DNA of 64,000 nt from assembly GCF_001974875.1 (NCBI RefSeq), contig NZ_MTQD01000001.1, positions 434,001 to 498,000 on the forward strand. Reading direction: 5' to 3'. This document shows, one piece after another, positions 20,171-30,638 of the stretch. The notes under the pieces were generated by a model. That model was not told the DNA's origin, did not search any database, and saw nothing but the letters and a program-made list of their open reading frames with translations. The position numbers and the translations under genes were made by a program. Each line of letters opens with the position of its first letter. The stretch's first letter is position 1. This DNA is from Pseudoalteromonas sp. EB27. GTDB lineage: Bacteria > Pseudomonadota > Gammaproteobacteria > Enterobacterales > Alteromonadaceae.

Positions 20171-20722
20171 ATGCAATTTGAAGAACTCTATCAACCGCTG
20201 AGCGATGATGCAAAAGCACGCGCTAAAAAAGTAAAGCTACTTATATGCGATATTGATGGTGTATTTTCTGATGGCCGTATTTATCTTGGTAATCAAGGTG
20301 AAGAGCTAAAAGCATTTAATACAAAAGATGGTTTTGGCATTAAAGCGCTTATAAACAGTGGCTTTGAAGTGGCTGTAATTACTGGTCGTCATTCACAAAT
20401 AGTACAACAACGTATGAGCAGCTTAACCGTACAGCATATTTATCAAGGTCAAGAAAATAAGCTCATTGCCTATCAAGAATTAAAAGACAAACTCAACCTT
20501 AGCGATGAACAAATTGCTTATATCGGTGATGATGGCCCTGACATGCCCGTTATGGAATTAGTCGGCTTTGCTGTTGCAGTAAATGATGCCCATCCACTTA
20601 TTAAACGTTTATCACACTATGTAACGCAAATGCCTGGCGGCTTTGGTGCAGTAAGAGAGCTCACCGACTTACTTATGCTTGAAAATGGTAAAGCGTTGAC
20701 TACACAAGGCACTAGTTCATGA
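20171..20722 (+). CDS. kdsC: 3-deoxy-D-manno-octulosonate 8-phosphate phosphatase KdsC
   Basis: 183-residue HAD-superfamily phosphatase without a large cap domain. The nucleophile motif ICDIDGVFSDG supplies the D-x-D, with ITGRHS and GDDGPDMP as later HAD motifs. It releases Kdo from Kdo-8-P. Immediately follows kdsD and overlaps lptC by 4 bases (ATGA). Confidence 0.95.
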   Translation: MQFEELYQPLSDDAKARAKKVKLLICDIDGVFSDGRIYLGNQGEELKAFNTKDGFGIKALINSGFEVAVITGRHSQIVQQRMSSLTVQHIYQGQENKLIAYQELKDKLNLSDEQIAYIGDDGPDMPVMELVGFAVAVNDAHPLIKRLSHYVTQMPGGFGAVRELTDLLMLENGKALTTQGTSS

Positions 20723-21273
20723 ATGCAGCGCGCATAATATTAAGCGTTTTATTCATTAGCTGTATGGTTTGGCTTTGGTACCCTTATTTTACACAACCAA
20801 ATATTTTGCCTCAGACTGAGCCTGAAGTTATTGCCAAGCCTGATTACATAGCCATTGAACTCAAACAAACAGCCTATGACGAACAAGGTACAATCAGCCA
20901 CAAAGTAACTGCGGCTAAAATGGAATTATATCAGCAATTAGGTTTCACGTTTTTTGAAAAACCCATTTTTACTTTATATAACGAAAAGCAAACGTGGCAA
21001 ATAAATGCAGACGAAGCAACATTATACGAAGACAAACAATTAATTTTAGAAGGTAACGTGGTTGCCAAAAACTTAACCGATAACGCCATGATAGACAAAA
21101 TCAATGCTGATAATATTCAGGTAGATATAAAGCTATTAACAATGCGCTCGGAACAACCCGTTATCATCACTGGACCCAATTTAAAAATCACCGGCAAAGG
21201 CCTAGAAGCCGACTTAAAAACCGAAGTGATAAAACTAATTAACCATACGCGAACCATATATTATGACCAATAA
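20719..21273 (+). CDS. lptC: LPS export periplasmic-bridge protein LptC
   Basis: 184 residues. An N-terminal membrane anchor (about 5-23) is followed by a periplasmic beta-jellyroll LptC domain. It passes LPS from LptBFG to LptA. Sequence divergence is typical; identification rests on size, topology and position between kdsC and lptA, which it overlaps by 11 bases. Confidence 0.93.
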   Translation: MNAARIILSVLFISCMVWLWYPYFTQPNILPQTEPEVIAKPDYIAIELKQTAYDEQGTISHKVTAAKMELYQQLGFTFFEKPIFTLYNEKQTWQINADEATLYEDKQLILEGNVVAKNLTDNAMIDKINADNIQVDIKLLTMRSEQPVIITGPNLKITGKGLEADLKTEVIKLINHTRTIYYDQ

Positions 21274-21808
21274 AATATTAAAATCACTTATTATTCCTAC
21301 ACTTATACTAGCATTTAATAGCAGTGCTGCAGAGCCAAATACACAGCCTGCTGCAAATCAAATATCAATAAGCGCCGATAAGCAAGAAGGTCAATTAAAA
21401 GCTAATGTCGGGATTTTTGAGAAAAACGTTGAAATTATTCACGGTAACCGCCGTATTACAGCCGACCGTCTCGAAGTACATAAACGCGATGAACTTGGTG
21501 ATAATAAGCAATTATTAATTGCTACTGGTAGCCCTGCCTACTTTGAAGAGAAGCAATCAGACGGCACGACTATGAGCGCCAGTGCTGACGAAGTACGTTA
21601 CGATGTATCTAAGCGTTTTTTAACGCTTGTTGGTAATGCACAGGTATCGCAAGCAGGACAAAAAATAAATGCTAAAAGCATTACCTATGACATTGAGCAG
21701 CAGCTAATCAGTGCCGAAAAAGATGAAAACTCAACTGACCGCGTTCATACAATTTTAGTACCTATTGAAACTAAAAAAAGTAAAAAAAGCGACAAAGGTC
21801 AACCATGA
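21263..21808 (+). CDS. lptA: LPS transport periplasmic protein LptA
   Basis: 181 residues. The signal peptide ends near SSAA (about 23) and is followed by the OstA/LptA beta-jellyroll domain and a lysine-rich tail. It forms the periplasmic bridge carrying LPS to LptDE. Overlaps both lptC and lptB, so the lpt genes are tightly coupled. Confidence 0.94.
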   Translation: MTNKILKSLIIPTLILAFNSSAAEPNTQPAANQISISADKQEGQLKANVGIFEKNVEIIHGNRRITADRLEVHKRDELGDNKQLLIATGSPAYFEEKQSDGTTMSASADEVRYDVSKRFLTLVGNAQVSQAGQKINAKSITYDIEQQLISAEKDENSTDRVHTILVPIETKKSKKSDKGQP

Positions 21809-22530
21809 GCACATTAAAAGCAGAACTATTAGCAAAGAGCTATAAAGGCCGTGAAGTTGTAAAAAACGTTGGCCTTGAAGTAAAAGCTGGCAGTATTGTT
21901 GGCTTACTTGGCCCTAACGGCGCAGGCAAAACAACCACGTTTTATATGATTGTAGGTCTTGTGCCCAGCGATAAAGGTAAAATATTGATAGATGATAACG
22001 ATATTACTCTTTTACCTATGCATAGTCGTGCTAGATTAGGCATAGGCTACTTACCGCAAGAGTCTTCAATTTTCAGAAAGCTAACTGTTTATCAAAACTT
22101 AATGGCTATTTTAGAAACGCGCAAAGAGTTAAATAAACAAGCTAGAGAAGACACTCTCGATAAATTGTTAGATGAATTTAGCATACAACACATTCGTGAT
22201 AGCCAAGGTATGGCATTATCAGGTGGCGAACGTCGTCGAGTTGAAATAGCACGTGCGCTAGCAGCAGATCCTAAATTTATATTACTGGATGAACCGTTCG
22301 CTGGTGTTGATCCAATTTCAGTATTAGATATAAAGAAAATAATAGAACATCTTAAAAATCGTGGGATTGGAGTATTAATTACCGACCATAACGTAAGAGA
22401 AACCCTTGATGTTTGTGAAAAAGCCTACATTGTTTCTCATGGGGAGCTGATTGCATCAGGTACTCCAGAACACGTATTAAATGATAAAACAGTACGCGAT
22501 GTTTACTTAGGCGAGCAATTTAGGCTGTAA
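21805..22530 (+). CDS. lptB: LPS export ABC transporter ATP-binding protein LptB
   Basis: 241 residues. Walker A GPNGAGKT (36-43), signature LSGGERRR, Walker [12 protein letters not shown] and the H-switch in [10 protein letters not shown] are all intact. It energises LPS extraction with LptFG, which are not in this window. Overlaps lptA by 4 bases; rpoN follows after 69 bases. Confidence 0.97.
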   Translation: MSTLKAELLAKSYKGREVVKNVGLEVKAGSIVGLLGPNGAGKTTTFYMIVGLVPSDKGKILIDDNDITLLPMHSRARLGIGYLPQESSIFRKLTVYQNLMAILETRKELNKQAREDTLDKLLDEFSIQHIRDSQGMALSGGERRRVEIARALAADPKFILLDEPFAGVDPISVLDIKKIIEHLKNRGIGVLITDHNVRETLDVCEKAYIVSHGELIASGTPEHVLNDKTVRDVYLGEQFRL

Positions 22531-22599
22531 CATTTACGCCATGTCTTAAAGCATCTGCTAGTATTAATTATAACAACATAAAAGGATTGTTAGAGATAC

Positions 22600-24099
22600 A
22601 TGAGGCAATCACTACAGCTGCGCATGGGCCAGCAACTTACAATGACTCCACAGCTGCAACAAGCTATTCGTTTGTTGCAACTCAGTACATTGGATCTCCA
22701 GCAAGAAATACAAGAAGCTCTCGACAGCAACCCGCTATTAGAGGTTGAAGAACAAGACTACTCAGAAGATGCTGCTGGCAAAAACGAGCAAAAAGCTGAT
22801 ACCGATGACATAACTGTTAGCGCATCTGCCGATGATGCTCCAAGCGAATACGAACAAGATAGTGGTGAAGCACTTGCGAAAGACACGCTAAGTGACGACA
22901 TGGCTATGGATGTTAGCTGGGATGAGTACATGAGTGCTGCTCCTGCAGCATCATCGGGTCCAATGCCTGAAGATGAATCAATTTATCAAGGTGCCTCTAC
23001 AGAGACGCTCCATGAGTATTTAATGTGGCAGTTACAATTAACGCCATTTAGCCCTACAGACGAAGCTATTGCTATTGCTATTGTGGAAGCCGTTGATGAT
23101 TCAGGTATTTTAACGCTTAGTTGTGAAGAAATTTTAGAAAGCTTTAATCAAGAAAATGAAGATGATAACGAAGTCGAACTTGATGAAATTGAAGCTGTAT
23201 TAAAACGCATCCAACTGTTTGATCCTGTCGGTATTGCTGCACGTAGTTTACAAGAGTGTTTGTGTATTCAGCTTAATCAGTTTGATAAAGAAACACCTTA
23301 CATTAATGAAACAAAAATGATTTTAACCGAGCATATTGATTTATTAGCTGCTCGTGACTATCGTACATTAATGAAGAAAACCAAGCTCAAAGAAGAAGAG
23401 CTTAAAGAAGTAATGACATTAATCCATACTCTTAGTCCTAAGCCTGCAGATACTATTGTAAGAGAAGAATCTGAGTATGTTATTCCAGACGTGTCAGTTA
23501 AAAAAATTAAAGGCCGCTGGGTTGTTGAGTTAAACCCAGACAGCATGCCTAAAATTCGTGTTAATAGCCAATACGCTGCAATGTCTCGCACTGTGAAATC
23601 GAGTGGTGACAGCCAGTTTATTCGCTCGCATTTACAAGAAGCTAAATGGTTTATTAAAAGCTTAGAAAGTAGAAACGACACACTTTTAAAAGTAACTAAT
23701 TGTATTGTTAAGCAACAACAAGGCTTTTTTGAACACGGCCCTGAAGCAATGAAACCAATGGTTTTAAATGATGTTGCTGAAATGGTAGAAATGCACGAAT
23801 CAACAATTTCGCGCGTAACAACTCAAAAGTATATGCATACACCCCGTGGTATATTTGAGCTCAAATACTTTTTCTCAAGCCATGTAAGCACCGAAAACGG
23901 TGGTGAATGTTCATCTACAGCAATTCGTGCACTTATCCGCAAATTAATCGCTGCAGAAAACTCAGCAAAACCATTGAGTGATAGCAAAATAGCGGATATA
24001 TTGGCTGAGCAAGGAATTAAAGTAGCAAGACGTACAATCGCAAAATACCGCGAATCTCTGGCTATTCCACCGTCAAATCAACGTAAAAGCTTGATCTAA
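22600..24099 (+). CDS. rpoN: RNA polymerase sigma-54 factor RpoN
   Basis: 499 residues. The Gln/Leu-rich region I ([20 protein letters not shown]) contacts activators and -12 DNA. An acidic region II, a core-binding region III and the C-terminal RpoN box [10 protein letters not shown], which reads the -24 element, follow. Located in the classic lptB-rpoN-hpf-ptsN-rapZ-ptsO block. A sigma-54-like promoter candidate occurs in this window before pspA (38207-38224). Confidence 0.97.
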   Translation: MRQSLQLRMGQQLTMTPQLQQAIRLLQLSTLDLQQEIQEALDSNPLLEVEEQDYSEDAAGKNEQKADTDDITVSASADDAPSEYEQDSGEALAKDTLSDDMAMDVSWDEYMSAAPAASSGPMPEDESIYQGASTETLHEYLMWQLQLTPFSPTDEAIAIAIVEAVDDSGILTLSCEEILESFNQENEDDNEVELDEIEAVLKRIQLFDPVGIAARSLQECLCIQLNQFDKETPYINETKMILTEHIDLLAARDYRTLMKKTKLKEEELKEVMTLIHTLSPKPADTIVREESEYVIPDVSVKKIKGRWVVELNPDSMPKIRVNSQYAAMSRTVKSSGDSQFIRSHLQEAKWFIKSLESRNDTLLKVTNCIVKQQQGFFEHGPEAMKPMVLNDVAEMVEMHESTISRVTTQKYMHTPRGIFELKYFFSSHVSTENGGECSSTAIRALIRKLIAAENSAKPLSDSKIADILAEQGIKVARRTIAKYRESLAIPPSNQRKSLI

Positions 24100-24125
24100 G
24101 ACGCAAAAAAAAGAGGGTAATGCTT

Positions 24126-24413
24126 ATGCAACTAAACTTAACTGGTCGTCACGTAGAATTAACCGATTCACTAAGAGACTATATTAATACCAAATTTGCG
24201 AAGCTAGAAAGACACTCTGATCATATTAATAATGTTCATGTCATTCTCGATGTAGAAAAATTAAATCAAAAAGCAGAAGCCACAATACATGTAAGTGGTG
24301 CTGAGCTATTTGCCTCTACGGAACATCAAGATATGTATGCCGCCATTGACTCGTTGATCGACAAGCTCGATCGACAAGTAATTAAACACAAAGAGAAGCT
24401 TGCTCGACACTAA
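24126..24413 (+). CDS. hpf: Ribosome hibernation-promoting factor HPF
   Basis: 95 residues from ATG 24126, chosen over 24120 because GAGGG sits 9 bases upstream and homologues start MQLN. Short-form HPF/YfiA fold with the family segment HQDMYAAIDSLIDKL. It binds the 30S decoding region during stationary phase and promotes 100S dimers. Directly after rpoN. Confidence 0.94.
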   Translation: MQLNLTGRHVELTDSLRDYINTKFAKLERHSDHINNVHVILDVEKLNQKAEATIHVSGAELFASTEHQDMYAAIDSLIDKLDRQVIKHKEKLARH

Positions 24414-24414
24414 T

Positions 24415-24870
24415 ATGATGAAATTAAGCTCACTTATATGCCAGGACTGCAGCAAAGCTGCGGTCCTTTTTAATAGCAAAAAAAGAATTTTAGAGTTCAT
24501 TAGCGAACTTGCTCACGACAAACTTCCGTATTTACCGCAACAGGATATCCTTACTGCTTTAATGAGTAGAGAGAAACTGGGTAGTACAGGTATTGGCCGT
24601 GGCATTGCCATTCCTCATGGTCGAATGAGCGGTGCAGAAGAGCCTTTAGCTTTAGTACTCGTTAGCGAAACTCCAATAAATTTTGATGCAATAGATAATC
24701 GTCCTGTTGATATTTTTGTCGCACTCATCGTACCAGATGGCGATAACCAACAGCACTTAAAGACTCTCGCAACCATTGCTGATAAACTAAACAACAAAGA
24801 TTTTTGTAAACAGTTACGCTGTGCAAAATCAGATGCTGAGCTTTACCAAGTTATTGTCGATCAATCATAG
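24415..24870 (+). CDS. ptsN: Nitrogen-regulatory PTS enzyme IIA (PtsN)
   Basis: 151 residues from ATG 24415 (a second ATG follows at once). EIIA-Ntr fold; the phosphorylatable His is in GIAIPHGR (His68). In the nitrogen PTS it receives phosphate from NPr and controls potassium, phosphate and envelope functions. Only one base lies between the hpf stop and this start. EI-Ntr (ptsP) is not in the window. Confidence 0.94.
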   Translation: MMKLSSLICQDCSKAAVLFNSKKRILEFISELAHDKLPYLPQQDILTALMSREKLGSTGIGRGIAIPHGRMSGAEEPLALVLVSETPINFDAIDNRPVDIFVALIVPDGDNQQHLKTLATIADKLNNKDFCKQLRCAKSDAELYQVIVDQS

Positions 24871-24888
24871 TTTTATAAAGGGTGTTAA

Positions 24889-25734
24889 ATGGAGTTAATT
24901 ATCATAAGCGGCCGTTCTGGTTCTGGAAAGTCGGTTGCTTTACGCGTTGTAGAAGATTTAGGCTATTATTGCGTAGATAATATTCCAGTTAACTTGCTTC
25001 CTTCATTAGTTCGCAGTGTGTCTGATAGCTACGATAAAATTGCTGTTAGCATTGATGTGCGAAACATCCCTAAAGAGCAAGATGAATTTAACGATATTCT
25101 TGAATACTTACCAGGCTTTGCAAATCCTACGTTATTTTATTTAGATAGCGACGATCAAACGTTGATAAAACGCTTTTCAGAAACGCGCAGGTTACACCCA
25201 CTATCAATTGACTCGCTGCCTCTTGATTTAGCCATCAAAAAAGAAAAAGAATTACTTGATGTACTAATCACCCGCGCCGACTTTATGATAGACACAACTG
25301 ATTTAAGCGTTCACCAACTTGCAGAATCTATTCGTGAAAAGATTTTAGGTAAAAAAGATAAGCAACTAATTGTCACGTTTGAATCGTTTGGTTTTAAACA
25401 CGGTATACCAAAAGAAGCAGACTATGTATTTGATGCGCGTTTTTTACCAAATCCACATTGGGAACCTGAATTAAAACCTTTAAATGGGTTAGATCAACCC
25501 GTTAAAGATTATTTGGCCAATCACAGCATAGTGCAAAAATTCACATGGCAAATTCAAACATTTGTACAAACGTGGTTACCGCACTTAGAGCGAAATAACC
25601 GCAGTTATTTAACCATAGCTATCGGATGTACAGGCGGACAACATCGCTCTGTATATTTAGCGCAAACTATCGGTGAAAGTTTTGCAATGACACATCCCAA
25701 TGTAAAAATTCGCCATCGTGAACAAGAAAAATAA
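24889..25734 (+). CDS. rapZ: RNase adapter protein RapZ
   Basis: 281 residues: P-loop NTPase N-domain with Walker A GRSGSGKS (8-15) and a C-terminal domain with conserved IGCTGGQHRSVY. In E. coli it delivers the sRNA GlmZ to RNase E and senses glucosamine-6-phosphate. The sRNA itself is not visible here. Between ptsN and ptsO as usual. Confidence 0.95.
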   Translation: MELIIISGRSGSGKSVALRVVEDLGYYCVDNIPVNLLPSLVRSVSDSYDKIAVSIDVRNIPKEQDEFNDILEYLPGFANPTLFYLDSDDQTLIKRFSETRRLHPLSIDSLPLDLAIKKEKELLDVLITRADFMIDTTDLSVHQLAESIREKILGKKDKQLIVTFESFGFKHGIPKEADYVFDARFLPNPHWEPELKPLNGLDQPVKDYLANHSIVQKFTWQIQTFVQTWLPHLERNNRSYLTIAIGCTGGQHRSVYLAQTIGESFAMTHPNVKIRHREQEK

Positions 25735-25776
25735 TAGAGCTGAATAATCACCTGTTCAGCTTAGGTAGAGTAAGTT

Positions 25777-26049
25777 ATGCACTGTGAAGACACTTTTTTA
25801 ATAAAAAACAAATTAGGCTTACACGCTAGAGCAGCTACTGTGCTTGCGCAGTTAGCAGTACAATTTGATGCGACAATCACATTATTTCAAGATGATAAAG
25901 AAGCCGCGGGCGATAGCGTACTTGCACTAATGTTACTTGAAAGTAGCCAAGGCAAAGAAGTAAAAGTTGTATGCAAAGGCCCCGATTCTGAGCAAGCTTT
26001 ACATGCTGTTGGAGAGTTAATAGCACAACGTTTTAATGAGCAAGAATAA
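25777..26049 (+). CDS. ptsO: Phosphocarrier protein NPr (HPr-like)
   Basis: 90-residue HPr-fold protein with the phosphorylated His in LGLHARAAT (His16). It relays phosphate from EI-Ntr to PtsN. Last gene of the rpoN cluster; 125 AT-rich bases separate it from mgtE. Confidence 0.94.
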   Translation: MHCEDTFLIKNKLGLHARAATVLAQLAVQFDATITLFQDDKEAAGDSVLALMLLESSQGKEVKVVCKGPDSEQALHAVGELIAQRFNEQE

Positions 26050-26174
26050 ACAGTTATAAAAATAATGCTCGCATTACTAACGCCTCAACTAAAACAGATA
26101 TATAAATACGGTTAGTGACGCCAGTTAACTCACCTCTCCCCATAAAGTAATATAAAAATTTATAAAGGACGCCA

Positions 26175-27533
26175 ATGCCTGAAGCTTTTGAACAAGATTA
26201 CCCACTACAGCAACTAAAACAGGTGACTAAGTCACTCAATAGTGGTCAATTTGTTCAAGTTAGGCGCATGCTCGCAAAAACAGCTCCTTGTGATACCGCA
26301 TTATTATTAGAATCATCCCCCCATAAAATTCGCCGACTCCTCTGGCAGTTGGTTGATCCTGATGTGCAAGGCGATGTTCTTGAAGAACTATCAGAAGATG
26401 TTCGTTTAGGCATTATTGCCCAGATGGAACCTAAGCACATTGCAGCCGCAACAGAGGATATGGGCCACGATGACTTAGGTGAGGTATTACGTAGTCTGCC
26501 AGACACCGTTTATAAAGACGTTGTTAGCGCGATGGACATTCAAGACCGTGAACGTGCAACACAAGCACTTTCGTATCAAGAGCGTTCTGCTGGCGCGCTA
26601 ATGAACACCGATACGGTGACCATTCGCCCCGACGTTACGCTTGATGTTGTACTTAGGTATATTAGGCTACGCGGCGAGTTACCAGAAGGTACCGATGACT
26701 TGTATGTTGTTGATAAGCATAACTGCTTTATAGGCGCTTTATCACTCAGTACATTATTAACTAACCCGCCAGAAAAAATTGTTCGCGATTTAATGGATGA
26801 AGATTGTGAGTCTATCCCAATCTCTATGGATGAAAGTGAAGTCGCGCAATTATTTGAACGTCATAATTGGATATCGGCCCCCGTAGTTGATGATAATGAT
26901 CAGCTCCTTGGTCGTGTGACTATCGATGACATCGTTGACGTAATAAGAGAAGATGCGGAGCATAGCTTACTAAGTTTAGCCGGTCTTGATGATGAAGAAG
27001 ATACCTTTGCACCAGTACTAAAAAGCTCTAAAAAACGCTCAGTTTGGTTAGGTGTCAACTTACTAACGGCACTTGCAGCTGCTTTTGTAGCTAGCTTTTT
27101 TGAAGGCACTTTAGATGTTTTACCTATTTTAGCTGTACTTAACGGTATTGTCCCTTCTATGGGTGGTGTTGCAGGTAGCCAATCATTGACGCTTGTTATT
27201 CGTGGTATTGCGGTAGGTCATATAAATCAAACAAACCAACGTTTCTTGATGATGAAAGAGCTTGCTATTGGCGCGTTAAACGGGGTTTTGTGGTCGTTGT
27301 TAATAGCAGGTGTTATTGCCCTATGGCAGTGGGACTTTATGCTTGGTGGCGTACTCGCCTTCGCTATGTTTATGAACTTAGTGGTGGCAGGTGTTGCTGG
27401 TGCGAGTATCCCTATTATTCTTAAAAGAATGAATATAGATCCAGCACTTGCAGGGAGTGTAGTGCTAACCACGGTGACAGATATTGTGGGTATATTCGCC
27501 TTTTTAGGTACTGCTACTTGGTTGCTGGTTTAA
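26175..27533 (+). CDS. mgtE: Magnesium transporter MgtE
   Basis: 452 residues in standard MgtE order: superhelical N domain (about 30-135), CBS pair (about 140-260) and a five-helix membrane domain (about 285-452) with the conserved PSMGGVAGSQ and VVLTTVTDIVGI, where an Asp lines the pore. Imports Mg2+ (possibly Co2+) with CBS-controlled gating. GGACGCC precedes the ATG. No M-box riboswitch is recognisable upstream. Confidence 0.94.
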   Translation: MPEAFEQDYPLQQLKQVTKSLNSGQFVQVRRMLAKTAPCDTALLLESSPHKIRRLLWQLVDPDVQGDVLEELSEDVRLGIIAQMEPKHIAAATEDMGHDDLGEVLRSLPDTVYKDVVSAMDIQDRERATQALSYQERSAGALMNTDTVTIRPDVTLDVVLRYIRLRGELPEGTDDLYVVDKHNCFIGALSLSTLLTNPPEKIVRDLMDEDCESIPISMDESEVAQLFERHNWISAPVVDDNDQLLGRVTIDDIVDVIREDAEHSLLSLAGLDDEEDTFAPVLKSSKKRSVWLGVNLLTALAAAFVASFFEGTLDVLPILAVLNGIVPSMGGVAGSQSLTLVIRGIAVGHINQTNQRFLMMKELAIGALNGVLWSLLIAGVIALWQWDFMLGGVLAFAMFMNLVVAGVAGASIPIILKRMNIDPALAGSVVLTTVTDIVGIFAFLGTATWLLV

Positions 27534-27589
27534 ATTAGAAACTTTTGCAAATAACTAAAGTAAAAAACACTTAGGGTAAAGCTGCAGCT

Positions 27590-28141
27590 ATGACAACGGA
27601 TACCAAAAATAAAAAAGACACACCTAAAAAAACGCCAAAACAAAAAGGGCTATCAATATTAAAAAGTGTATTGATATATGGCTCTATATTTTTCGTAATT
27701 TATAACGCTGTTAATTGGTGGAGGCAACCGGTCATGCCTGCAAATCCTCAATTACAATTAATAGACTATAAAGGGCAAAACATTGATTTATCAGCAATGA
27801 GCCAAGATAAACCAACGCTTGTGTACTTTTGGGGAACTTGGTGCCCTATTTGTAGTATTACCTCCCCTGCCATAAACGAACTCGCAAACGAGAATAACTA
27901 CCCTGTCGTGAGCATCGCAATAAAATCAGGTTCTGATAAAGAACTACATGATTATCTAAATGATCACGGCTACAATTTTGCCACTGTCAACGATCAACAC
28001 GGTGAGATATTTGCCGACTGGCAAGGACAAGTCACGCCATCCTATATAATCTTAAAAGATAATAAAATGAAGCAAGGGCTAACAGGAATTCAACCGTTAT
28101 GGTCACTTAAATTACGTTTATGGTTATCATCAACGTTTTAA
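27590..28141 (+). CDS. Membrane-anchored thioredoxin-like protein (ScsD/TlpA-like)
   Basis: 183 residues. A basic Lys-rich N-terminus precedes one membrane helix (about 24-42) and a periplasmic thioredoxin-like domain with active site WCPIC (Cys85, Cys88). The family reduces or isomerises disulfides, sometimes linked to copper tolerance (Scs) or cytochrome c maturation. No partner DsbD/ScsB is adjacent, so the partner is unknown. Confidence 0.75.
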   Translation: MTTDTKNKKDTPKKTPKQKGLSILKSVLIYGSIFFVIYNAVNWWRQPVMPANPQLQLIDYKGQNIDLSAMSQDKPTLVYFWGTWCPICSITSPAINELANENNYPVVSIAIKSGSDKELHDYLNDHGYNFATVNDQHGEIFADWQGQVTPSYIILKDNKMKQGLTGIQPLWSLKLRLWLSSTF

Positions 28142-28329
28142 AAAACTAACTAGAAGTATATTGGCTCTAAATACGCCAATCTTAAGGGGAGTTTCTGAAA
28201 GTTCGCTCTTTATTACCTACAATAATATAGCCAATAAAGAGCAAGGTTTACTTAATTTACGTACTAACGAGGCTTAAAAATCCTTAGCGTAATTAAACTA
28301 ATTACGCTAGATATTAGTAGATTAGATTA
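28142..28329. terminator. Hairpins between the thioredoxin-like gene and ygiQ
   Basis: Two dyads lie between these convergent genes. GCTCTTTATT (28205-28214) pairs with AATAAAGAGC (28233-28242). TAGCGTAATTA-AAC-TAATTACGCTA follows at about 28283-28307. On the minus strand the second is followed by GGATTTTTAAG, so it probably terminates ygiQ transcripts. Confidence 0.55.
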
Positions 28330-30507
28330 CTAACGTGTACTTTGACGATTACCGCCTACTTTTGGTTTAGTGTTTGCTTTTTTAAATTGGCTAAAACCGG
28401 TATGTCGCGTTAGTGCCGGACGTCCGCCTTTACTGCGACCTTTACCTGCTTTTTCATCACGCCCTTCTTCAGGCACTAAACAGTTAGGCCCTTTACCAAT
28501 TAAATTAGCTTTACCCATTTTACGCAGTGCTTCGCGTATCATCGGCCAACCTGCTGCATCATGGTAGCGTAAAATTGCTTTATGTAATCTACGTTGGCGA
28601 GCACCTTTAGGTACTGGAACAACTTCTGTATTGTTTTTTATATTACGTAAAGAGTTCATCTCTGTATGGTAAATAGTCGTTGCATTAGCCATCGGTGACG
28701 GGTAAAAATTTTGTACCTGATCAAGCTTAAAGTCGTTTAATTTAAGCCATAAAGCCATGTTTACCATGTCTTCGTCTTTTGTACCTGGATGAGCTGATAT
28801 AAAGTAAGGAATTAAATACTGCTTTTTACCTGCTTCTTTAGAGTACTTATCAAATAATTCTTTAAATTGATCATACGCGCCCATACCTGGTTTCATCATT
28901 TTTGATAATGGACCATCCTCTGTATGCTCCGGCGCTATTTTTAAGTAGCCGCCCACATGATGCGTTACTAATTCTTTAACGTAACGAGGGTCGCGTACAG
29001 CTAGGTCATAACGTACACCAGAAGCAATCAAAACCTTTTTAATACCCTTAACTTCACGTGCTTTTTTATATAAGTCTATTGTTGGCGTATGGTCGGTATC
29101 CATGTGCTTACAAATCTCAGGGTACACACATGATAAGCGTCTACAGGTACTTTCTGCTTTTTTACTCGTACAACGCAGTTTATACATATTTGCCGTTGGG
29201 CCACCTAAATCAGAAATCACACCAGTAAAGCCAGGTACTTTATCTCTAATCTGTTCAATTTCTTCAATAATAGATTCTTGCGAACGACTTTGAATAATAC
29301 GCCCTTCATGCTCCGTAATTGAGCAAAACGAACAACCACCAAAACAACCGCGCATAATATTTACCGATGTTTTTATCATGTCGTAAGCAGGAATTTTAGA
29401 GTCGCCGTAACTTGGGTGAGGAATTCGCTGATACGGTAAACCAAACACAGCGTCCATCTCATGTGTTTCTAATGGGTATGCAGGCGGGTTTACCCAAATA
29501 GAGCGATCGCCGTGTCGCTGAAACAGCGCTCTTGCACAACCAGGGTTTGTTTCTTGATGTAAAATACGCGAAGCGTGGGCGTATAGAGGTTTGTTAACAC
29601 TTACTTGCTCATAAGCAGGTAACTTAACGTAAGTTTTTTCCCACGGTTTAGGTCGCGCAGGCTGAACCATGATTGGTTTTGCAGCTTCCGCCTTTAAATC
29701 AATACCCGCTTGTTTAAATTCAGATTTGCTACAGCCAACATCATCAGCGCCGTATGGATTTGGAATAGGATCAATTTTACCAATTTTATCTATAGCGGTA
29801 GAGTCACTGCCACGCCAACCTGGTAAAGGTTCTTTTCTAATAACAGCCGTGCCGCGAATATCTTGAATAGTATCCATTGTTTCGCCTGCGGCAATACGAT
29901 GCGCAACTTCAACTAACGGACGCTCTGCGTTACCGTAAATTAAAATATCAGCTTTAGCATCAAACAAAATACTACGACGAACTTTTTCTTGCCAATAGTC
30001 GTAATGAGCAATACGACGAAGACTCGCTTCAATACCACCAATAACAATTGGTATTCCTTTGTATGCTTCACGACATTTTTGCGAGTAAATCATTACGGCG
30101 CGATCGGGACGTTTACCACCTACGTTATCTGGCGTGTAAGCATCATCGTGGCGCATACGCTTTTCAGCTGTATAGCGATTTATCATCGAATCCATGTTGC
30201 CAGCTGTTACACCAAAAAATAAATTCGGTCTGCCTAGCTCCATAAATGCATCTTTAGAGTCCCAAGCGGGCTGGGCAATAATACCCACTCTAAAGCCTTG
30301 CGCTTCAAGTACACGGCCAATTACCGCCATACCAAAGCTAGGATGATCAACGTACGCGTCACCACTAATTATTATTATGTCGCAGCTATCCCAGCCAAGT
30401 GCATCCATTTCTTCACGTGTAGTTGGTAAAAATGGCGCGGTGCCATAACATTCAGCCCAATATTTAGGGTATGAAAATAAGGCGCGCTTAGCTTTGAGTG
30501 TGCTCAT
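28330..30507 (-). CDS. YgiQ family radical SAM protein (UPF0313)
   Basis: 725 residues. UPF0313 N-terminal region, then a radical SAM core with Cys388, Cys392 and Cys395 in CFGGCSFC, which bind the 4Fe-4S cluster, and a basic C-terminal tail. The substrate is not known. A single gene between its own terminator and the upstream regulator gene; the start [14 protein letters not shown] is conserved in the family. Confidence 0.88.
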   Translation of the reverse strand: MSTLKAKRALFSYPKYWAECYGTAPFLPTTREEMDALGWDSCDIIIISGDAYVDHPSFGMAVIGRVLEAQGFRVGIIAQPAWDSKDAFMELGRPNLFFGVTAGNMDSMINRYTAEKRMRHDDAYTPDNVGGKRPDRAVMIYSQKCREAYKGIPIVIGGIEASLRRIAHYDYWQEKVRRSILFDAKADILIYGNAERPLVEVAHRIAAGETMDTIQDIRGTAVIRKEPLPGWRGSDSTAIDKIGKIDPIPNPYGADDVGCSKSEFKQAGIDLKAEAAKPIMVQPARPKPWEKTYVKLPAYEQVSVNKPLYAHASRILHQETNPGCARALFQRHGDRSIWVNPPAYPLETHEMDAVFGLPYQRIPHPSYGDSKIPAYDMIKTSVNIMRGCFGGCSFCSITEHEGRIIQSRSQESIIEEIEQIRDKVPGFTGVISDLGGPTANMYKLRCTSKKAESTCRRLSCVYPEICKHMDTDHTPTIDLYKKAREVKGIKKVLIASGVRYDLAVRDPRYVKELVTHHVGGYLKIAPEHTEDGPLSKMMKPGMGAYDQFKELFDKYSKEAGKKQYLIPYFISAHPGTKDEDMVNMALWLKLNDFKLDQVQNFYPSPMANATTIYHTEMNSLRNIKNNTEVVPVPKGARQRRLHKAILRYHDAAGWPMIREALRKMGKANLIGKGPNCLVPEEGRDEKAGKGRSKGGRPALTRHTGFSQFKKANTKPKVGGNRQSTR

Positions 30508-30638
30508 AATTGTGGCCGTAGAATAACAAAAGGCGCGAATTATACCCTACTAAATTGTTTATATATACAAAGTAGTCAAAGCATATCGCACCTTAAATTC
30601 TAAATCGTTCATTAGCTTAAATAATAAATTAATCTTTT

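Noticed and set aside
26050-26174. Spacer before mgtE considered for an M-box magnesium riboswitch
   Set aside because: Only 125 AT-rich bases with no recognisable M-box core; short ACTAAC/GTTAGT arms are not enough.
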